Assembly: GCF_030272615.1 (NCBI RefSeq)
Contig: NC_081415.1
Location: 371,261,667-371,325,666 of the forward strand
Length of the DNA: 64,000 nucleotides
Reading direction: 5' to 3'
Source of the DNA: Cryptomeria japonica
Taxonomy: Eukaryota > Streptophyta > Pinopsida > Cupressales > Cupressaceae
Positions 21,734 through 33,534 of this stretch are shown piece after piece. The number at the start of each line of letters is the position of its first letter. Position 1 is the first letter of the stretch. The position numbers and the translations under genes were made by a program. The notes beneath the pieces are model-generated. The model was not told the DNA's origin and did no database searches. It saw nothing but the letters and a program-made list of their open reading frames with translations.

Positions 21734-24700
21734 GAAGGTGCATCCTTATCCTCTTGAGTGGCAATATGTTCAATGAACCTAGACACGATCGAGTTGACCT
21801 CTTCCATCGTGACATGTGGCAACATATTCACCTTGAATTCTATTTCGTCCAAATCATCTACATACATGGCAAAATCATTCTCCCATTTCAACTCCTCCTT
21901 CTAGAAGGCATCTCAGATGGACAAGAAATTCGATGCCTTAGTCAAATTATGTTTCATGATTGGTCCAATGATGGCAAAGAAATTCTCCTGGATTTTCCAC
22001 CTGCATATCATTTTCTCAGATAGTCTCTTTCCCAAGCACATCAACAGCTACAAGGAAAATCTTGCTCTGAATTTCTCTAATTTGCTCCTCAACTTTGATA
22101 CTATCAACCTTCACCTTTTCTAGGACTTCACTCTGTGCAACCAATGTCGAGTACCATGTATTGAAATCATATGCAGCCCCTACTGCAATTATCTTTCCAT
22201 CAATTAACTCCTGCTTAGGAATTCCTTTTAACACCCTAAGGCACAGGATTATTCTATCCTGAACATCATGAAGGTTGTCCCAAGTTTCTGCCATGTTTGC
22301 AATTCTAGAGAGCAAAGAAGAAGTCTGTCCATATGTCAACATTAACTTTTCGACAAATGTGGTAGCTTCTTCACTGTTGCTTACCATCCATTCTTTGGCC
22401 TCTTTAGCCGTCACCTTTCCCTCTTCAAAGTCTCCATTTTTTCCTAAGGAAGAGTCAAAAGTGGAGGGGCTGATGTATTCCCTTGATCAAGATGCTTGGT
22501 CAAATGCTAAATATACTTATTCAAGCGCTCAATTTCTTTCTTGTATTCTCTTTTCTTCCCTATTTCCTTATCCAACCTCGCCTTGATGGAAGTGACTGAA
22601 TTGTCCAATCAACTTCTTGACCCTTTGTGGTTGGTCCCAAGTTGATAGTGGTGATTTCATACTCCCGAGGAGTAATGTCTTCCTTTGCCTTATCAACCTT
22701 TGGCACAGCAATCTAAACTGAACAGCAGCCCGTTTCATCCCTCTGAATTGTGGAAAAACCTCTTTGATGTCTTCTTTACTGCCACCCTTTCTAATCTGGC
22801 CAAGAAATCAGCTGTGTCATCTTCTTCCTAAACTTCCATAGGCGCTTTTATTTTCATTCTTTCTTTTAACCAATCAAGAATTGTGGACTGTTCAATACCT
22901 TTTTCTTCCTAATTACTTTCTTCACACGGATTATCCCCGACTCCTTGAAGAGCGGAAATCACTCCCTCTTGGAATCCTTTGTCCAAAACATTCATCTCAT
23001 TTTTCTGACTCGAGTATCTCTATGTCTATAGGAGATGGGGGCTCTTGATCCTCCTCCTGGATTGATTCCACATTTCCCTTATGGATTGAGGAAGGAATCC
23101 TTATTTCAGCCAGTGACTCATCCTCAATAGTTAATACATTGTTCACATTCCTAGATGTGGCAGAATGGGATGGCCCTGGTTTCTGCCTCTTTTCGGTAGG
23201 TTCCTCATTCACATACTTCTTCCCTTTTGACCTTGTAGAGCCCTCAACTGCTTCCTTCCTTTTCCTTGAATTAATGCTTTCAATTGGCCCGACACTTTGA
23301 GACGCTCCTTCATTAGAAGAATATGATTCTATTAAGCCCATCAAGTTATAAGTGAGTCATTCTTTCGCTTCAGCTCGTGGACCTGCTGATCAACCCACCA
23401 TTGTGAATACTTGACAATTGACCGCATCAAGGTGGCTAAATCTGCGAGCTCTAGTTCCGACCATCTCACAGGAGGAATAGGCCTATTTTCATCAAACCGT
23501 GGTTGAGTGTACTCTCCATCATCCTCTAGTTGGTCAGGTACACAGAAAAGCTCGGTTGTTCTGATCAAGCTTATAGGTAATCTAGACCATAGTCTTTTCC
23601 TGGCCTCAAATTCATCCGCAGCATTTGCCCAAAAGTCCTCGAGATCCACTCTATGTCTGTATTTTTCTCCATGCACTAATCCAATGTGATTGTGGGGATC
23701 AAAGTTAGCTCTGGAACAATAGAAAACGAAGGTATACCACTGCATCTCCAACCTAACACCTTCAGCTGCCTATGCCGATGGATAGGATTCTAGCATATTT
23801 CCAATGAAGAATGGAAAGGAAATGGTAATCTTGTGCTTGGCTCTTTGGAAACCCTCATATGTCTCCAATTACCTAAGAACTTCAAGAAAGATCATTCTGT
23901 TGGTGGGATAAATCGGAAGCCGGTAAGGACATCCGGTAAATCCCTGGACTCTTACATATGTGAATCTCGGATACTAGATAAACCAGAATCCATACTTGCT
24001 TATCAATTTCTTGGCTTCCTGAGTGTGCCTCTGATGAGTTCCCCCCTACATTATCCTAGTGATGTACATCAAAAATGCATCATACACTCGTTTGAAATGG
24101 GACTTTTCATGAAGTTGCAGTTGTGGGTAGCAATCATAGGCTTTGAATTCAATCTCGCCATTACCTACTATGCCTTTTCAAATCAGCCCTATATATCTGT
24201 AGTTTCTTGCCAGTAGGTAAATAATGTAGGAGCTCATGTAAAAGGATTTTGGCTTTCCCAAATTTCTCAGCTACTCATCTAGGTTGTCGCTGATTATCCG
24301 AGACCAATTGAACATCTTGACACCTAAGGTGATCTCGTCAATAAAGTAGTACATCCAAGTTTCAAATGGTGGACCTTGAGGGCTGCCCATTACTATATTC
24401 AGCTGTAAAATAATATCACCATAGTTCTCGTTGAAGTCACTGCAAAGCAACTTCTTTGGCACCTTTTTGAGGGTGGGCCTTGGTTTCTCCAGCCACAACT
24501 TATTGACAGTTGTAGTGCAAGGCTCAAGCTGGTCCTCATAAATTCTTTTGGTTTCCTCCTTGGTTTTGAATGAAGACCGGTTGTAACTTGGGATCCCGAA
24601 TGCTTCCTAGATGGCCAATTCTCCAAGATAAGCCAACACTGTCCTGTCCGGCACAATGATTTGTCTTTTGAGCAATATAATGCATAGCACATTCAACTAT

Positions 24701-24955
24701 CAGCTCAGCGCATTCCACAACTAGTGGGAATCCAGTTGCCTGGACAAGGCCATTTCTCATCATTCATCGAGCAATTGGTGTGGGTAAGAGTCCATCCTGC
24801 CCATACATTTTTCTTTTAAAATATTTGAAGTCTACATGTCCAAGGTTGGTGTCTCCAACTTTTTTCTACTTGGAATTGATTTTGGATTCAGGCTGCAACC
24901 CTTTGCTGGCGAACTTCATCTGGACTTTTCTCGAGAGTCCTACTTGAGTGGTCAT
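21731..24955 (-). pseudogene. Large broken ORF of unrecognised family inside an LTR element
   Basis: On the minus strand an ATG at 24955 opens MTTQVGLSRKVQMKFASK, and recognisable coding continues with many stops and shifts to EDKDAPS near 21733. Open blocks: 24763-24536 (MMRNGLVQATGFPLVVECAE), 24498-24271, 23751-23341 (MQWYTFVFYCSRANFDPHNH, then DFWANAADEFEARKRLWSRL), 23344-22997 (charged, with KRKEAVEGSTRSKGKK) and 22414-22016 (MTAKEAKEWMVSNSEEATTF, helical). I see no RT, protease, integrase or transposase motif. It ends just upstream of the LTR promoter on the same strand. It may be a gag-like or accessory protein of a non-autonomous LTR element. The intact length would be about 1000 residues. 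Confidence 0.55.
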
Positions 24956-26801
24956 CAACCTGTAAGAAAACATGGAAAATTAACATTATTTTCAAGAAAA
25001 CTTAAAGTTTAACCTTTATTTTGGACCTTTTGCCTTAGAATTTCACCTTCAGCCTATCAAAAGCTAAATTTCTGTTTAAAAAAATAATAATAATTAGACT
25101 GAAAAAGTGAAAGAAATCTGTCCAACTTGGTAAAATTCATGAAATACATGCCTAGGACAGAAAAAGAACGAAAGAAATCAGTCAAAAAATTTGGATTTTT
25201 GAACTTCTGAAATTTACTTTTGACTGAGTTTGGTGAACATCTATCCTTACTTCTGAAGATGGTTGATAAAGTTTGTTCTTTACTCAGAAAATTTACTTTT
25301 ATCCTCAAAAATCTTCCTCCTAAAATCTTCCTTCCTTGACCTTGAGAGAGAGAGCTCTTCAATCTTCGAACTTGAGGAAGAATGAAGTGAAAATGACAAG
25401 TAAAGATTGATATAAGGTTGAGAATTTTGACCATTTTGGCAACTTCACATTTTACCTTGGATTCACCAAACCTAGTCTCTTTCATTTCCTCCAAAATGGC
25501 AACTTAATCTTCTTTGAAAGATTTTGAAAGAACATTTCTATTTTCACTTATGGTGCCACTTTACATAGTTTCCATTTTTGTTTTTGGGCACCACTTCATA
25601 CTTAGCCAAAATATCTTCTCTTTATCCATGTAGGCAAATGTGTTGGCATAGAATCTTTTGATTCTTCTTTGTATTCGAAAATTTTCTAAGCATTGGGCAA
25701 ATTTTGAAAAATAATTCCAAGTGTTGGATAAAAATTTTTAGGACATTTTCACTTTTGACCAGGGCGGACTTGCTCTTTCTTAAGTCACTTCCTCTTGAAG
25801 GTGGGCAGACTTCATCATAGGTTGTGCCATTTCTTTTCCTTGCTAGGCGGACTTAATCCTTTGTCATGCTAAACTTGCTTCATGCTGGGCACACTTTAGC
25901 ATCAGCAAGCCACTTTCCTTTATGCCTAGGTCGGACTTCACTTAGCTTATGCCATCTTGGGCGGAGTTGTTGGCTGCTTGGACAATCTTTTGGAGGGGGC
26001 GGACATTATGATGGCTAGGCCATCTTCCTTTTCCAAGGGCGGAGTTGATAGTTTCCATACCACTTTGTGGCGAACTTTGCCAACTTCTTGCCATCTCCCT
26101 TTACTTCCTAGGTCGGACTTCACCTTTGGTTGGATGTTTTACTTGCTTTTCCTTAGCGAACTTGCTCTTCACCATGCCAATTTCTTTCTAAGTGCAGGGC
26201 AAAGGTGACCATGGTTTGGACGTTTTTACCACATGCCAAGGTGGACTTCATGATTGGCAAGCCATTTCTTGGCGGACTTGGCACCTTCTTGGACATCTCC
26301 CTCATGGATGGCGGACTTTGGATTGGCCATTATTGACCAAGTGCCAAGGTGGATTTCACTTGGCTCCAAACATTTTCAACTTTTGCCAATGGCGAACTTT
26401 ACCATTGCCCAAGAAATTGTCTTTTTGTCAAGGCGGGAATTGTGATGGTCTGAGACATGGCCCTCTCCATTTAGAAAGTTTTCTCTGCCATGGACACTTA
26501 GATGATTTTTCTTGCTCAACAGTTCATGTTTATCTGGAACATCTCGATCAATGCCCTGTCTGGCGATTTTTTCCTTGCTTTTCATACTTGGAGATACAAA
26601 TTTTTTATTTCGAATACACAAACCTTGTTGCCATGACCTGAGTGACCCAATCCTAGGTCAACTTTCAAAAAACCTGAAAAAAAGCAAAAAGCAAAAAAGT
26701 GGGTGAAAAAGTTGCTTCCCGGATTGGTCCCAAAGTGCCAAAAATCAAAAAAAAAAAAAAAAAAAAAAATCCCACAAAAAAAGAAGTGTCAGAATTGACC
26801 C
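24956..26801. other. Upstream region of the pseudogene, with a minisatellite and poly-A run
   Basis: No gene recognised. It holds the GGCGGACTT array (25745-26440), a run of 23 A at 26747-26769, and AAAAAGC repeats at 26680-26698. It ends where the truncated LTR at 26802 begins. Confidence 0.5.
25745..26440. repeat. Degenerate tandem array of GGCGGACTT units
   Basis: About 16 copies of GGCGGACTT or near variants (GGCGAACTT, GTCGGACTT, GGCGGAGTT) occur at intervals of roughly 35-60 bp, with CATGCCA, TTGCCATC and CTTCCTT between them. Unit spacing is irregular, so the array is old. The long plus-strand frame at 26192-26641 is a by-product of it. Confidence 0.75.
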
Positions 26802-27590
26802 CGTTGTCCTCATTTTTGGATTTTCAAAAATGTGACAATCCCTACAAATTTTTGCTCAAAATGTGTCATTTTTGTCTCAAGGCATGTTTTACGAGGTGCA
26901 AAACTCACATTTATTAGTGTCAAATCATTAGGGGTTGTCTTTGCCATCGTTGTCCAAGTTTTGGTGGGTTTTGGCCTTGATTTTCCTAGTTTTCTATGCA
27001 ATTTCGAGTTTCAGAGAAGTCACTGCAAGTTGGAGATTTTACTCTAAGGCACGCTTCTCGAGGCAAAAAAATTGCTCCTTGGTGAACTGGACTAATCTTC
27101 GGTCCATCCTCGATTCACGTTTCAAATTTCATCGCATTTCGAGTTTGTTTTCTATGTCTTTCCTTCATTTCGGGTTTTTTCTTCCTGACTGCAGGTGGGA
27201 AATTTTCCTTCTATTGCAGGTTAGGAGTTTTCTTCTGTCTTGTGTTGTAGGAAATTTTAAAAAGCAATTACAAGTGCACTTTATTAAAACTTGTAACTTG
27301 CTTTTTATTTCCCATTTCCCCTTTTGGTCTTTTAAGTTGTTGTAGGAACTTTTTGGACAAATTACAAGTGAATTTAAAATTATAAGTTTAAAAAGAACTT
27401 GTAATTTCTTTTAAAAGTTCCTACTTAAGTGATTTTTAGATGTAATAGGGATTTTATTTCCCTATTACATGTTTTATGTCCTTTAAGTTGTTTTAATCTT
27501 AAAACTTGTAAAAGGGATTTTATTTCCCTATTACAAGTCTTTTTGTCAAAGTCATTTTAAACTTGTGAAGGGGATTCTATTTCCCTATTA
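26802..27590 (+). mobile_element. Truncated 5' part of the 3.7-kb LTR family
   Basis: Aligns from its first base with the start of the solo LTR at 42422. Shared blocks include CTCATTTTTGGATTTTCAAA, TGCTCAAAATGTGTC, TTTTACGAGGTGCAAAACTC and CTTGGTGAACTGGACTAATC. It carries three of the family's hairpins (27441-27469, 27503-27537, 27561-27596) and then stops at CCCTATTACAAG, where copia gag coding begins. The 3' two-thirds of the LTR are missing, so a deletion joined it to gag. Confidence 0.85.
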
Positions 27591-27813
27591 CAAGCAAAGT
27601 TGGCACAAATGGGCACATTGATGCCTCCAAGGTCTCAAGCACTTCTTGCAAAGGACCCACATCCAAAGGCTTTCAGTGGAAAGGGCAAGAAACAACATAA
27701 GGATTATAAGTCTAATGAGAGAGCTAAGGATCCTCCTTCACAGCCTACACCTGAGTCCAAGACCTCTTCCCAAGAGGAATCATCCAAAAAGAAAAAAATC
27801 AAATGTGCGTATT

Positions 27814-29043
27814 TGTAAAGACCCCTGTCTTTTCTGCACTTGTTTTTTCAGTTTGTGTGGTTTGACATTTTGTCAAACGCTTGGTATGCATTCATTTTTT
27901 AGACTGATTTCTAAGTTTGTTTTTTCTGTTTCAGACGTTTATGGCATTGTACAATGTTTTTCCTTTGAAAGGAAGATAAATACAACAACAATAGATAACA
28001 AAGACAATATAGGAACAAAACTTATTCTTTTCAATTGATTCAGATTGGAATTTAGAAATGTCTCTTCAAAACTGAATACATCAACAAGTTGGAATCACAT
28101 ACCTCAAAATATTCATCTAGAAATACATAAATCTGATTTTGAACTGAAATCTACAAAATCACTGTAGCAGCGTACTGTAGCAACATCACTATAGCAACGA
28201 CACTGTAGTGAAGTATTGTAGCTGCGTCACTGTAGCAACTTCTTTTTCTTTTCCTTTTTGGTTGCCACAAATGCCCTGAAAACTACTCTAACAATCTTCT
28301 CCAAATCTGCTCTTCTCTATTTGAAAAATCTAAGACTTTGTAAGCCCAATGTGTTTCCTTTTATGAAAACACCATTAATCCTCTTGACTGTGTCTTGCAA
28401 CAGCAAGAAGAATGTCATTCATGAGGGATTTCGTCCTCACAAACCTCTGAAGATGAACTCTCCAGATAATTCACCAATTATCCATTCAACCAAGCATGCT
28501 CGAAAAAACATACAAAATGCCCTTATATTCTTTCCTCAAGAGATTGACACATCTTGCCTGGCAAATGTGGGATAAATGAAGTTCCCTTTTATTCAAATAT
28601 TTTAATCTCTTCTTTATGGACACCCATGTACTTTAAGTGAAAGGGAACATTTAATATTTAAAACACATAACTTTATGTGTTTCACTAAAGGTATTAAATA
28701 ACAAATAAAGTTAATAACTTAATTTTAACTTTATAATTCAACTTTATTGTTAAATAATAAATAGCATCAAATAACTATTAAATCTCCAGTCGGTAATTAA
28801 CCATTACCACCAACATAAGAGTCGTCCAAGAATTCACTGAAAAATGAATCACCGACCTAGCCATTGACTTACTATAAATAGTATCTCAAAAACGCATCAA
28901 AACACATCAGAATCGCTCGCAACTGAAACTGCCTAGGCCAAATATCCTCAAGATCCCTTAAATGTCTTGGTTAGCCTACAAGACCATGTAGAAATAGGCT
29001 AACGACAACCTCATACAACATGTGCTAGAAAGGGGACATTAGA
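27814..29043 (-). mobile_element. Solo LTR of 1.23 kb inside the copia zinc knuckle (TSD GTATT)
   Basis: GTATT occurs at 27809-27813 and 29044-29048. On the minus strand it starts TCTAATGTCCCC and ends GGGGTCTTTACA, so the usual TG start has become TC. The minus-strand 5' block with GTAGGCTAACC resembles the 'cccgtaggcta' block near the start of F1 and F2 LTRs. It contains the ACTGTAGC repeats (28160-28240) and no ORF of note. It splits codons of the gag knuckle cleanly, which confirms the insertion point. Confidence 0.85.
28160..28240. repeat. Six short repeats of ACTGTAGCAAC, 13-15 bp apart
   Basis: CACTGTAGCAGCG, TACTGTAGCAACAT, CACTATAGCAACGA, CACTGTAGTGAAG, TATTGTAGCTGCGT and CACTGTAGCAACT follow each other directly. 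The small unit and near-regular spacing suggest a slippage-derived array within the LTR. Confidence 0.85.
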
Positions 29044-29875
29044 GTATTGCAAAAGACAAGGACATGATGAGCATAAGTGTTATACTAAGAAGATTGATGA
29101 GCTTTTACACCTTCAAAATCACAATATCTAGCTGCCTCATCAGTGTCTCCACCTTCTCTAGCCTCTCAATTGATAGCTATTCCATCTTCATCCAAACAAT
29201 CAAGAACTACATATTTTTGGGAAAGGTAATGCTCTCTTGGCTTCCACTATTCCTAAGAACGGTAGATGGCTTCTCGATTTAAGTGCATCACATCATATGG
29301 CATCTTCTATGGACATGTTTTCTACTTTTGAACCTTGTAGTTCACCTCACATTTTGATGGGTAGCAATAAATACAAGAGGGTTTGTGGGAAAGGATCAAT
29401 TGATATGGGTGAGGGATCATTTAATGTTGTTCTTTGTGTACCCTCCTTGACCACTAATCTCCTTTTAGTTTATCAAATTACCCATGGTGCACAAGGTAAG
29501 ATAGTAGAGTTCACTCCTGATCATGTATACATTAGAGATGTGGAGACTAGAGAGATCATTGCTACATGTGTGATTGATCATGCATCTAGATTGTATTCCA
29601 TCTCTCATTTTGTTCCTAATGATGATGTTCCTTTGGATGATGTTCATACACTTCCACCAAGGGTAACTCATGTTTGTCAGGAGAAGTTTGGTCATTTGAA
29701 CCTTGGTGTTCTTGAAACTAGTTTTGAGATTCCTCCACCACCACCTGCTTCTTCATATTTGGAGATCACTTCTATTCAACAGGTTGATCATAGCATTCCA
29801 GATCTTGCTATGTGGGATGAGTATTTGGCAGGTATTTCAAACTTGTTTGTAAAGTTCCATCTTGAGGATTTGTGA

Positions 29876-30482
29876 GACATGCTAGGGGATTTCTCTCCTC
29901 TTTAATAACCATTTGAGCACTATTACTGATTCATCTTTGGAAAGTCATATTGATGAGTTTCCCCATTCACTTGTTTTGTCACATTCCTTGGTTGAGCTTG
30001 ATCATGAGTATGTGGAGGCTTATTTGTGCTTGGAGACTCCTACTCACATTTCAGAGACTTCCTTCGTCCATTTTTCAGTTGGACATGGTATGGCTTCTTC
30101 ATTGTTTGATGGACTTGTTCCTTCCTAAGGAGAGATGTGTTTCTTGTGGGCATACTTCATCGGCATTGGAGCTTCTTCATTATGGGGGGGATATTAAGTC
30201 TCTCTACTTCCTTCCTATGGGGGGATTCTTGCTTGTATATATATGATGTATGTAGTCCTTGGGGGGGCGTGATTGAATCCTCCATCCATGCATCTTGTTT
30301 ATTTTCTATCTTTTGGAGAGGAGTTTTATCCCATGTGGTTTTCTCCTTTTCTCCACTTTGTGAGAGAATACATTTCATTTCATTGCATTTGCTTTGTACA
30401 TGGGTACCTAACTGGCCTAGTTGTCAAGGCCCATATTGCATCTTGCTTTCATATTGCATAATAATCTTTCCCTAAGTTGCAC
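29876..30482 (+). other. 3' internal region of the deleted copia element
   Basis: Contains a short open frame (29913-30128, ESHIDEFPHSLVLSHSLVELD) and three G7-G8 runs (30184, 30219 and 30263 regions), but no RT or RNase H. The G runs resemble repeated copies of the real polypurine tract at 30486. I do not recognise the short protein. Confidence 0.5.
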
Positions 30483-30493
30483 TTAAGGGGGGG
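30483..30493 (+). promoter_or_regulatory. Polypurine tract of the copia element
   Basis: TTAAGGGGGGG immediately precedes the LTR start TGTTCGAGT at 30494, the usual copia arrangement. Confidence 0.8.
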
Positions 30494-30792
30494 TGTTCGA
30501 GTAAACTATATTTACTAGTATGCTTAAGTTCCACTTAGGTTAGTTGTCATAATATTTCGTAAGTGCATTATTATTTGTGTTGATAGTTGGCAATTAGTTG
30601 TTGGGTGGTTGTACCTACCCTACCTACTCTCGCACCTCACTGGAGCTCACATCATTGTTCTTGCCGTTATAAAGAGAGCTCGTTGTACATTCATACCATC
30701 TCAAAACAATTTCATCTTTTGGTGATATATTTATCTCTTTGTGAAGGTTTATAGTAGGTTGCAGGTCCTGGAATGGAGTCAACACTCCAACA
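30494..30792 (+). mobile_element. 3' LTR of the copia element (about 299 bp)
   Basis: Starts TGTTCGAGT and ends ACTCCAACA, a 9-bp terminal inverted repeat with one mismatch. The TATA box is TTATAAAGAG near 30668. No primer site follows it. I did not find a 5' partner upstream of gag, so the 5' end of the element is lost or altered. No clear target duplication can be scored. Confidence 0.8.
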
Positions 30793-31376
30793 CCCCAATC
30801 ACAACCTACAATCTAAGAATGTTTGTCTCCACGTTTACCACAAATTTCTAATGTTTTTAAGAAAATAAACACTCTATGATATCCCCAAATCGTTGATTTC
30901 TCTCTGTTCTTATCAAGATCTCTTTTCAAAAGAAGAAAAGCTTTCATGCAAAGACTAAGTAATGCAAAGACTCAATAAAAATGCCCTCTAATTTTTGGGT
31001 CTGTATATACAAGTCGACCCCTCTTGTATTTATTGAATGAATGTCAAAGTTTACAGTTTTTTGAAAGTTGAGGGGTCGACTCTCATAATGTAGCCACCCC
31101 CTATTTTGGGAGGCGACTCCATTATGGTGTTAGATTTGCCAATGATGTAATGTTTCCTTGAAAACATAACCAATGATGTGAATTGGTTTTGTAAGACTAT
31201 TTTTGTTGTAGTCGGTACAAGAATTGCCTTGATGATAGCATTATAGTACAGGTTGGTAAGGAATAATGCTATTTAAAACATAGTCTTTACTATCGAATTA
31301 TAATCGATTCTTAAGAAAGTCCAAAATAAGGCACATCGGTTACTTAGCAAGTTTAAAATGTTTAGGCTTCTTTTGA
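30793..31376. other. Short unannotated stretch between elements
   Basis: No ORF, repeat array or LTR boundary recognised. It ends at CAGCA (31377-31381), the left target duplication of the reversed F3 solo LTR. Confidence 0.4.
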
Positions 31377-32195
31377 CAGCATATTGATGTGTTTTTTATG
31401 CACTATGAAACACAGAATAAAATACTAAGTATTATATCCTCTCTTGAACAAAATCTCCTCTTATGCTAAACTTCATGACCATAGGAGGTGACTCGAAGAT
31501 TTTGAATGTCAGGTCTTAACGTGCTCTTGGATAGACTCAGTGTTTGATGTGATTTTGCTAGAAGCACAAGGTGGACTTACGTTGAATCTTGAATGCTTGA
31601 AAGTCGCTGGAACGTGGAAATTTACTTTAAAAAAAAAGCAAAAGGATAAAAGGTTGAGAAAGCTAATCTAATCCTAGGAATGCAAGAGCGATGGACAATC
31701 TTTGATGAAAATCAACTAGACTTTGCTTTGCCATGCAAAGCAACAACTCCACAAAGCTTAGTGCAATCTCCTAAGGTAAGCACATGATATTCAAATCACT
31801 ACCACAAGCATAGACACCATCAAGACAATGCATATCAATGAAGTAGCAATTAAAGTTAAGCTTGGCTAAGATGGATCCAATTGACTACGCAGGGCAGTTT
31901 ACAATCAGTAAGGTGTTAGTAGTATGGATGTACGAATTTCACCACTGATCATGCACAAAGTTCTTCCATTCATCTAAACAACATGAAAATTAAATGAGAA
32001 GTAGAGACCATGCAAATGTTGAATCAACACAAAGTTTTCCATATCTTCAATGAAATTGATATGTTGCTTACAACAAAGTCTAGGCAACAATCTTTGCCTT
32101 CTCTTCCTACTCTACTCTAACTATCTGCTTCTCTACTAACTATCAACTACTCTTGAACTATTAACTATTAACCTTTACAAATGAAATAGTGGAGC

Positions 32196-32284
32196 CTTAT
32201 ATAGTGCTCTCATTACATTGAGTGGCTCAGATTGATTCACAATCAATGGCCAAGATCGAATTATAGAAACCCTAATTAGGGTTT
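32196..32284 (-). promoter_or_regulatory. F3 LTR promoter: telo-box palindrome and TATA box (reversed)
   Basis: AAACCCTAATTAGGGTTT at 32267-32284. The TATA box TATATAAGG reads on the minus strand at 32204-32196, about 65 bp downstream, the same layout as 16448-16536. Confidence 0.75.
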
Positions 32285-33534
32285 GTTACACCCATTACAA
32301 ACCATTTAATGCTTCACCAATGATAGAATTACATTAAGTGGGACACATGTTCTTCTTTGAATATTTGACCAATAAATGGTGAGGGTAGGTACATCAAACT
32401 TTGTGCCCACATGTGGTAGTTATCCTCTTTGATGGATGAGTCGGGTACATTGAATCTAAACGCCTTAGCTTGAAATAAAGTAATTGGTTGGTGATGATTA
32501 GGCGCCACCTCAGCAACTTGCCTTTTGTAACTCATCGCAAGTTGTAGGTGATTTAAGCATATCTCTTGATACTCAATATTTCCAAGCTCATGCAGTGAAG
32601 AATGCGGTGATGGTGGGAGATACTCCCAAATCGCATCATCTTCTAACTTTGATTACCTTTTCTGAAACTATCTCCTTCCTTGATCACCTTCGCCTTGGAG
32701 CTTCCATCTTGCTATACTAGCAATGATTCTCGGATTTCCAAAGGAAATTCAAGATTGTGAAAATTTTCTTCCTTGAGTGCTCGATGGAATTTGTTGATAT
32801 TGCTTGAAGTTCGTGATCCCATCAGCTGCCTTTATGAGCTTGAGACTTGAAGTGCTGCAATGTCTTCCTTGGGCTCTTGTCTTTGCTTATGTGGTGAAAT
32901 CTTGATGCCGTGTGTGAGCTGATGAGCCTTCATCTTGGAGCTGATCCTCATCACTTGCTGCTAAGTTCTTCCATAGCTTGAATCTCTTTCTCTACCTTGC
33001 CTTACGTATGTTGAGGTGTGAATGTTGTACATCTTCACCTTGCAGTCTTCTTGATATCTACTTCTTTGGGTTTGAACACTATGAACTGATCTCTTCCATA
33101 TCCTTGTCCCCCTCAAGTGATGAAGTTCTTTCCTCTTTGCTTCCAAAACCTTGTAGTGCATTGTGTTTGATGATCCTATCCTTGTGTTGCCCTTGCTACT
33201 TGCTCATCCTCTATGCCTTGATTCGGCCTCTTGCATGTGAGTGATGTTCCTTCCACACCTTGAATTCTTGACCTTCTTCACATTCCTTTGTATGTTCATC
33301 CCACTTGCATCAAACTTGGAAACAAACATAATTGGAATCAAAACATTGTAGAAAGTACTAAATCAAGCTTCCCACTACCTTTTCTAAATCTGGAAATATA
33401 TTTGCTGATCATAGAAACATCTGATTTTAAGTCTGATTTCCCTTCCTTTGACTTAATTCCCATCAATTTGAGTCTGATTTTGTGTCTCAGGCCTGATTTA
33501 TGCCTGACTTGCATTGGTTTCAGGTGGCAAGGGA

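Larger units (their letters stand above)
27591..29875 (+). pseudogene. Ty1/copia gag C-terminus, zinc knuckle and protease, split
   Basis: 27591-27813 encodes QAKLAQMGTLMPPRSQALLA and a Lys-rich stretch ending at the first knuckle Cys (KCAY). An LTR sits exactly there (27814-29043). Coding resumes at 29049 with CKRQGHDEHKCY, the rest of the CX2CX4HX4C knuckle. After stops, 29237-29875 encodes WLLDLSASHHMASSMDMFS: the copia protease active site, with DLS where DSG is expected. A fragment like the pre-integrase motif follows (FGHLN, about 29689). After that comes PPPPPASS and unrelated sequence ending at a stop at 29873. RT and RNase H are absent, so it is an internally deleted copia element. 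Confidence 0.85.

Noticed and set aside
26192-26641. 149-codon plus-strand frame rich in Cys, His and Trp
   Set aside because: It crosses the GGCGGACTT array, has no domain and no start context; the composition follows from the repeat.
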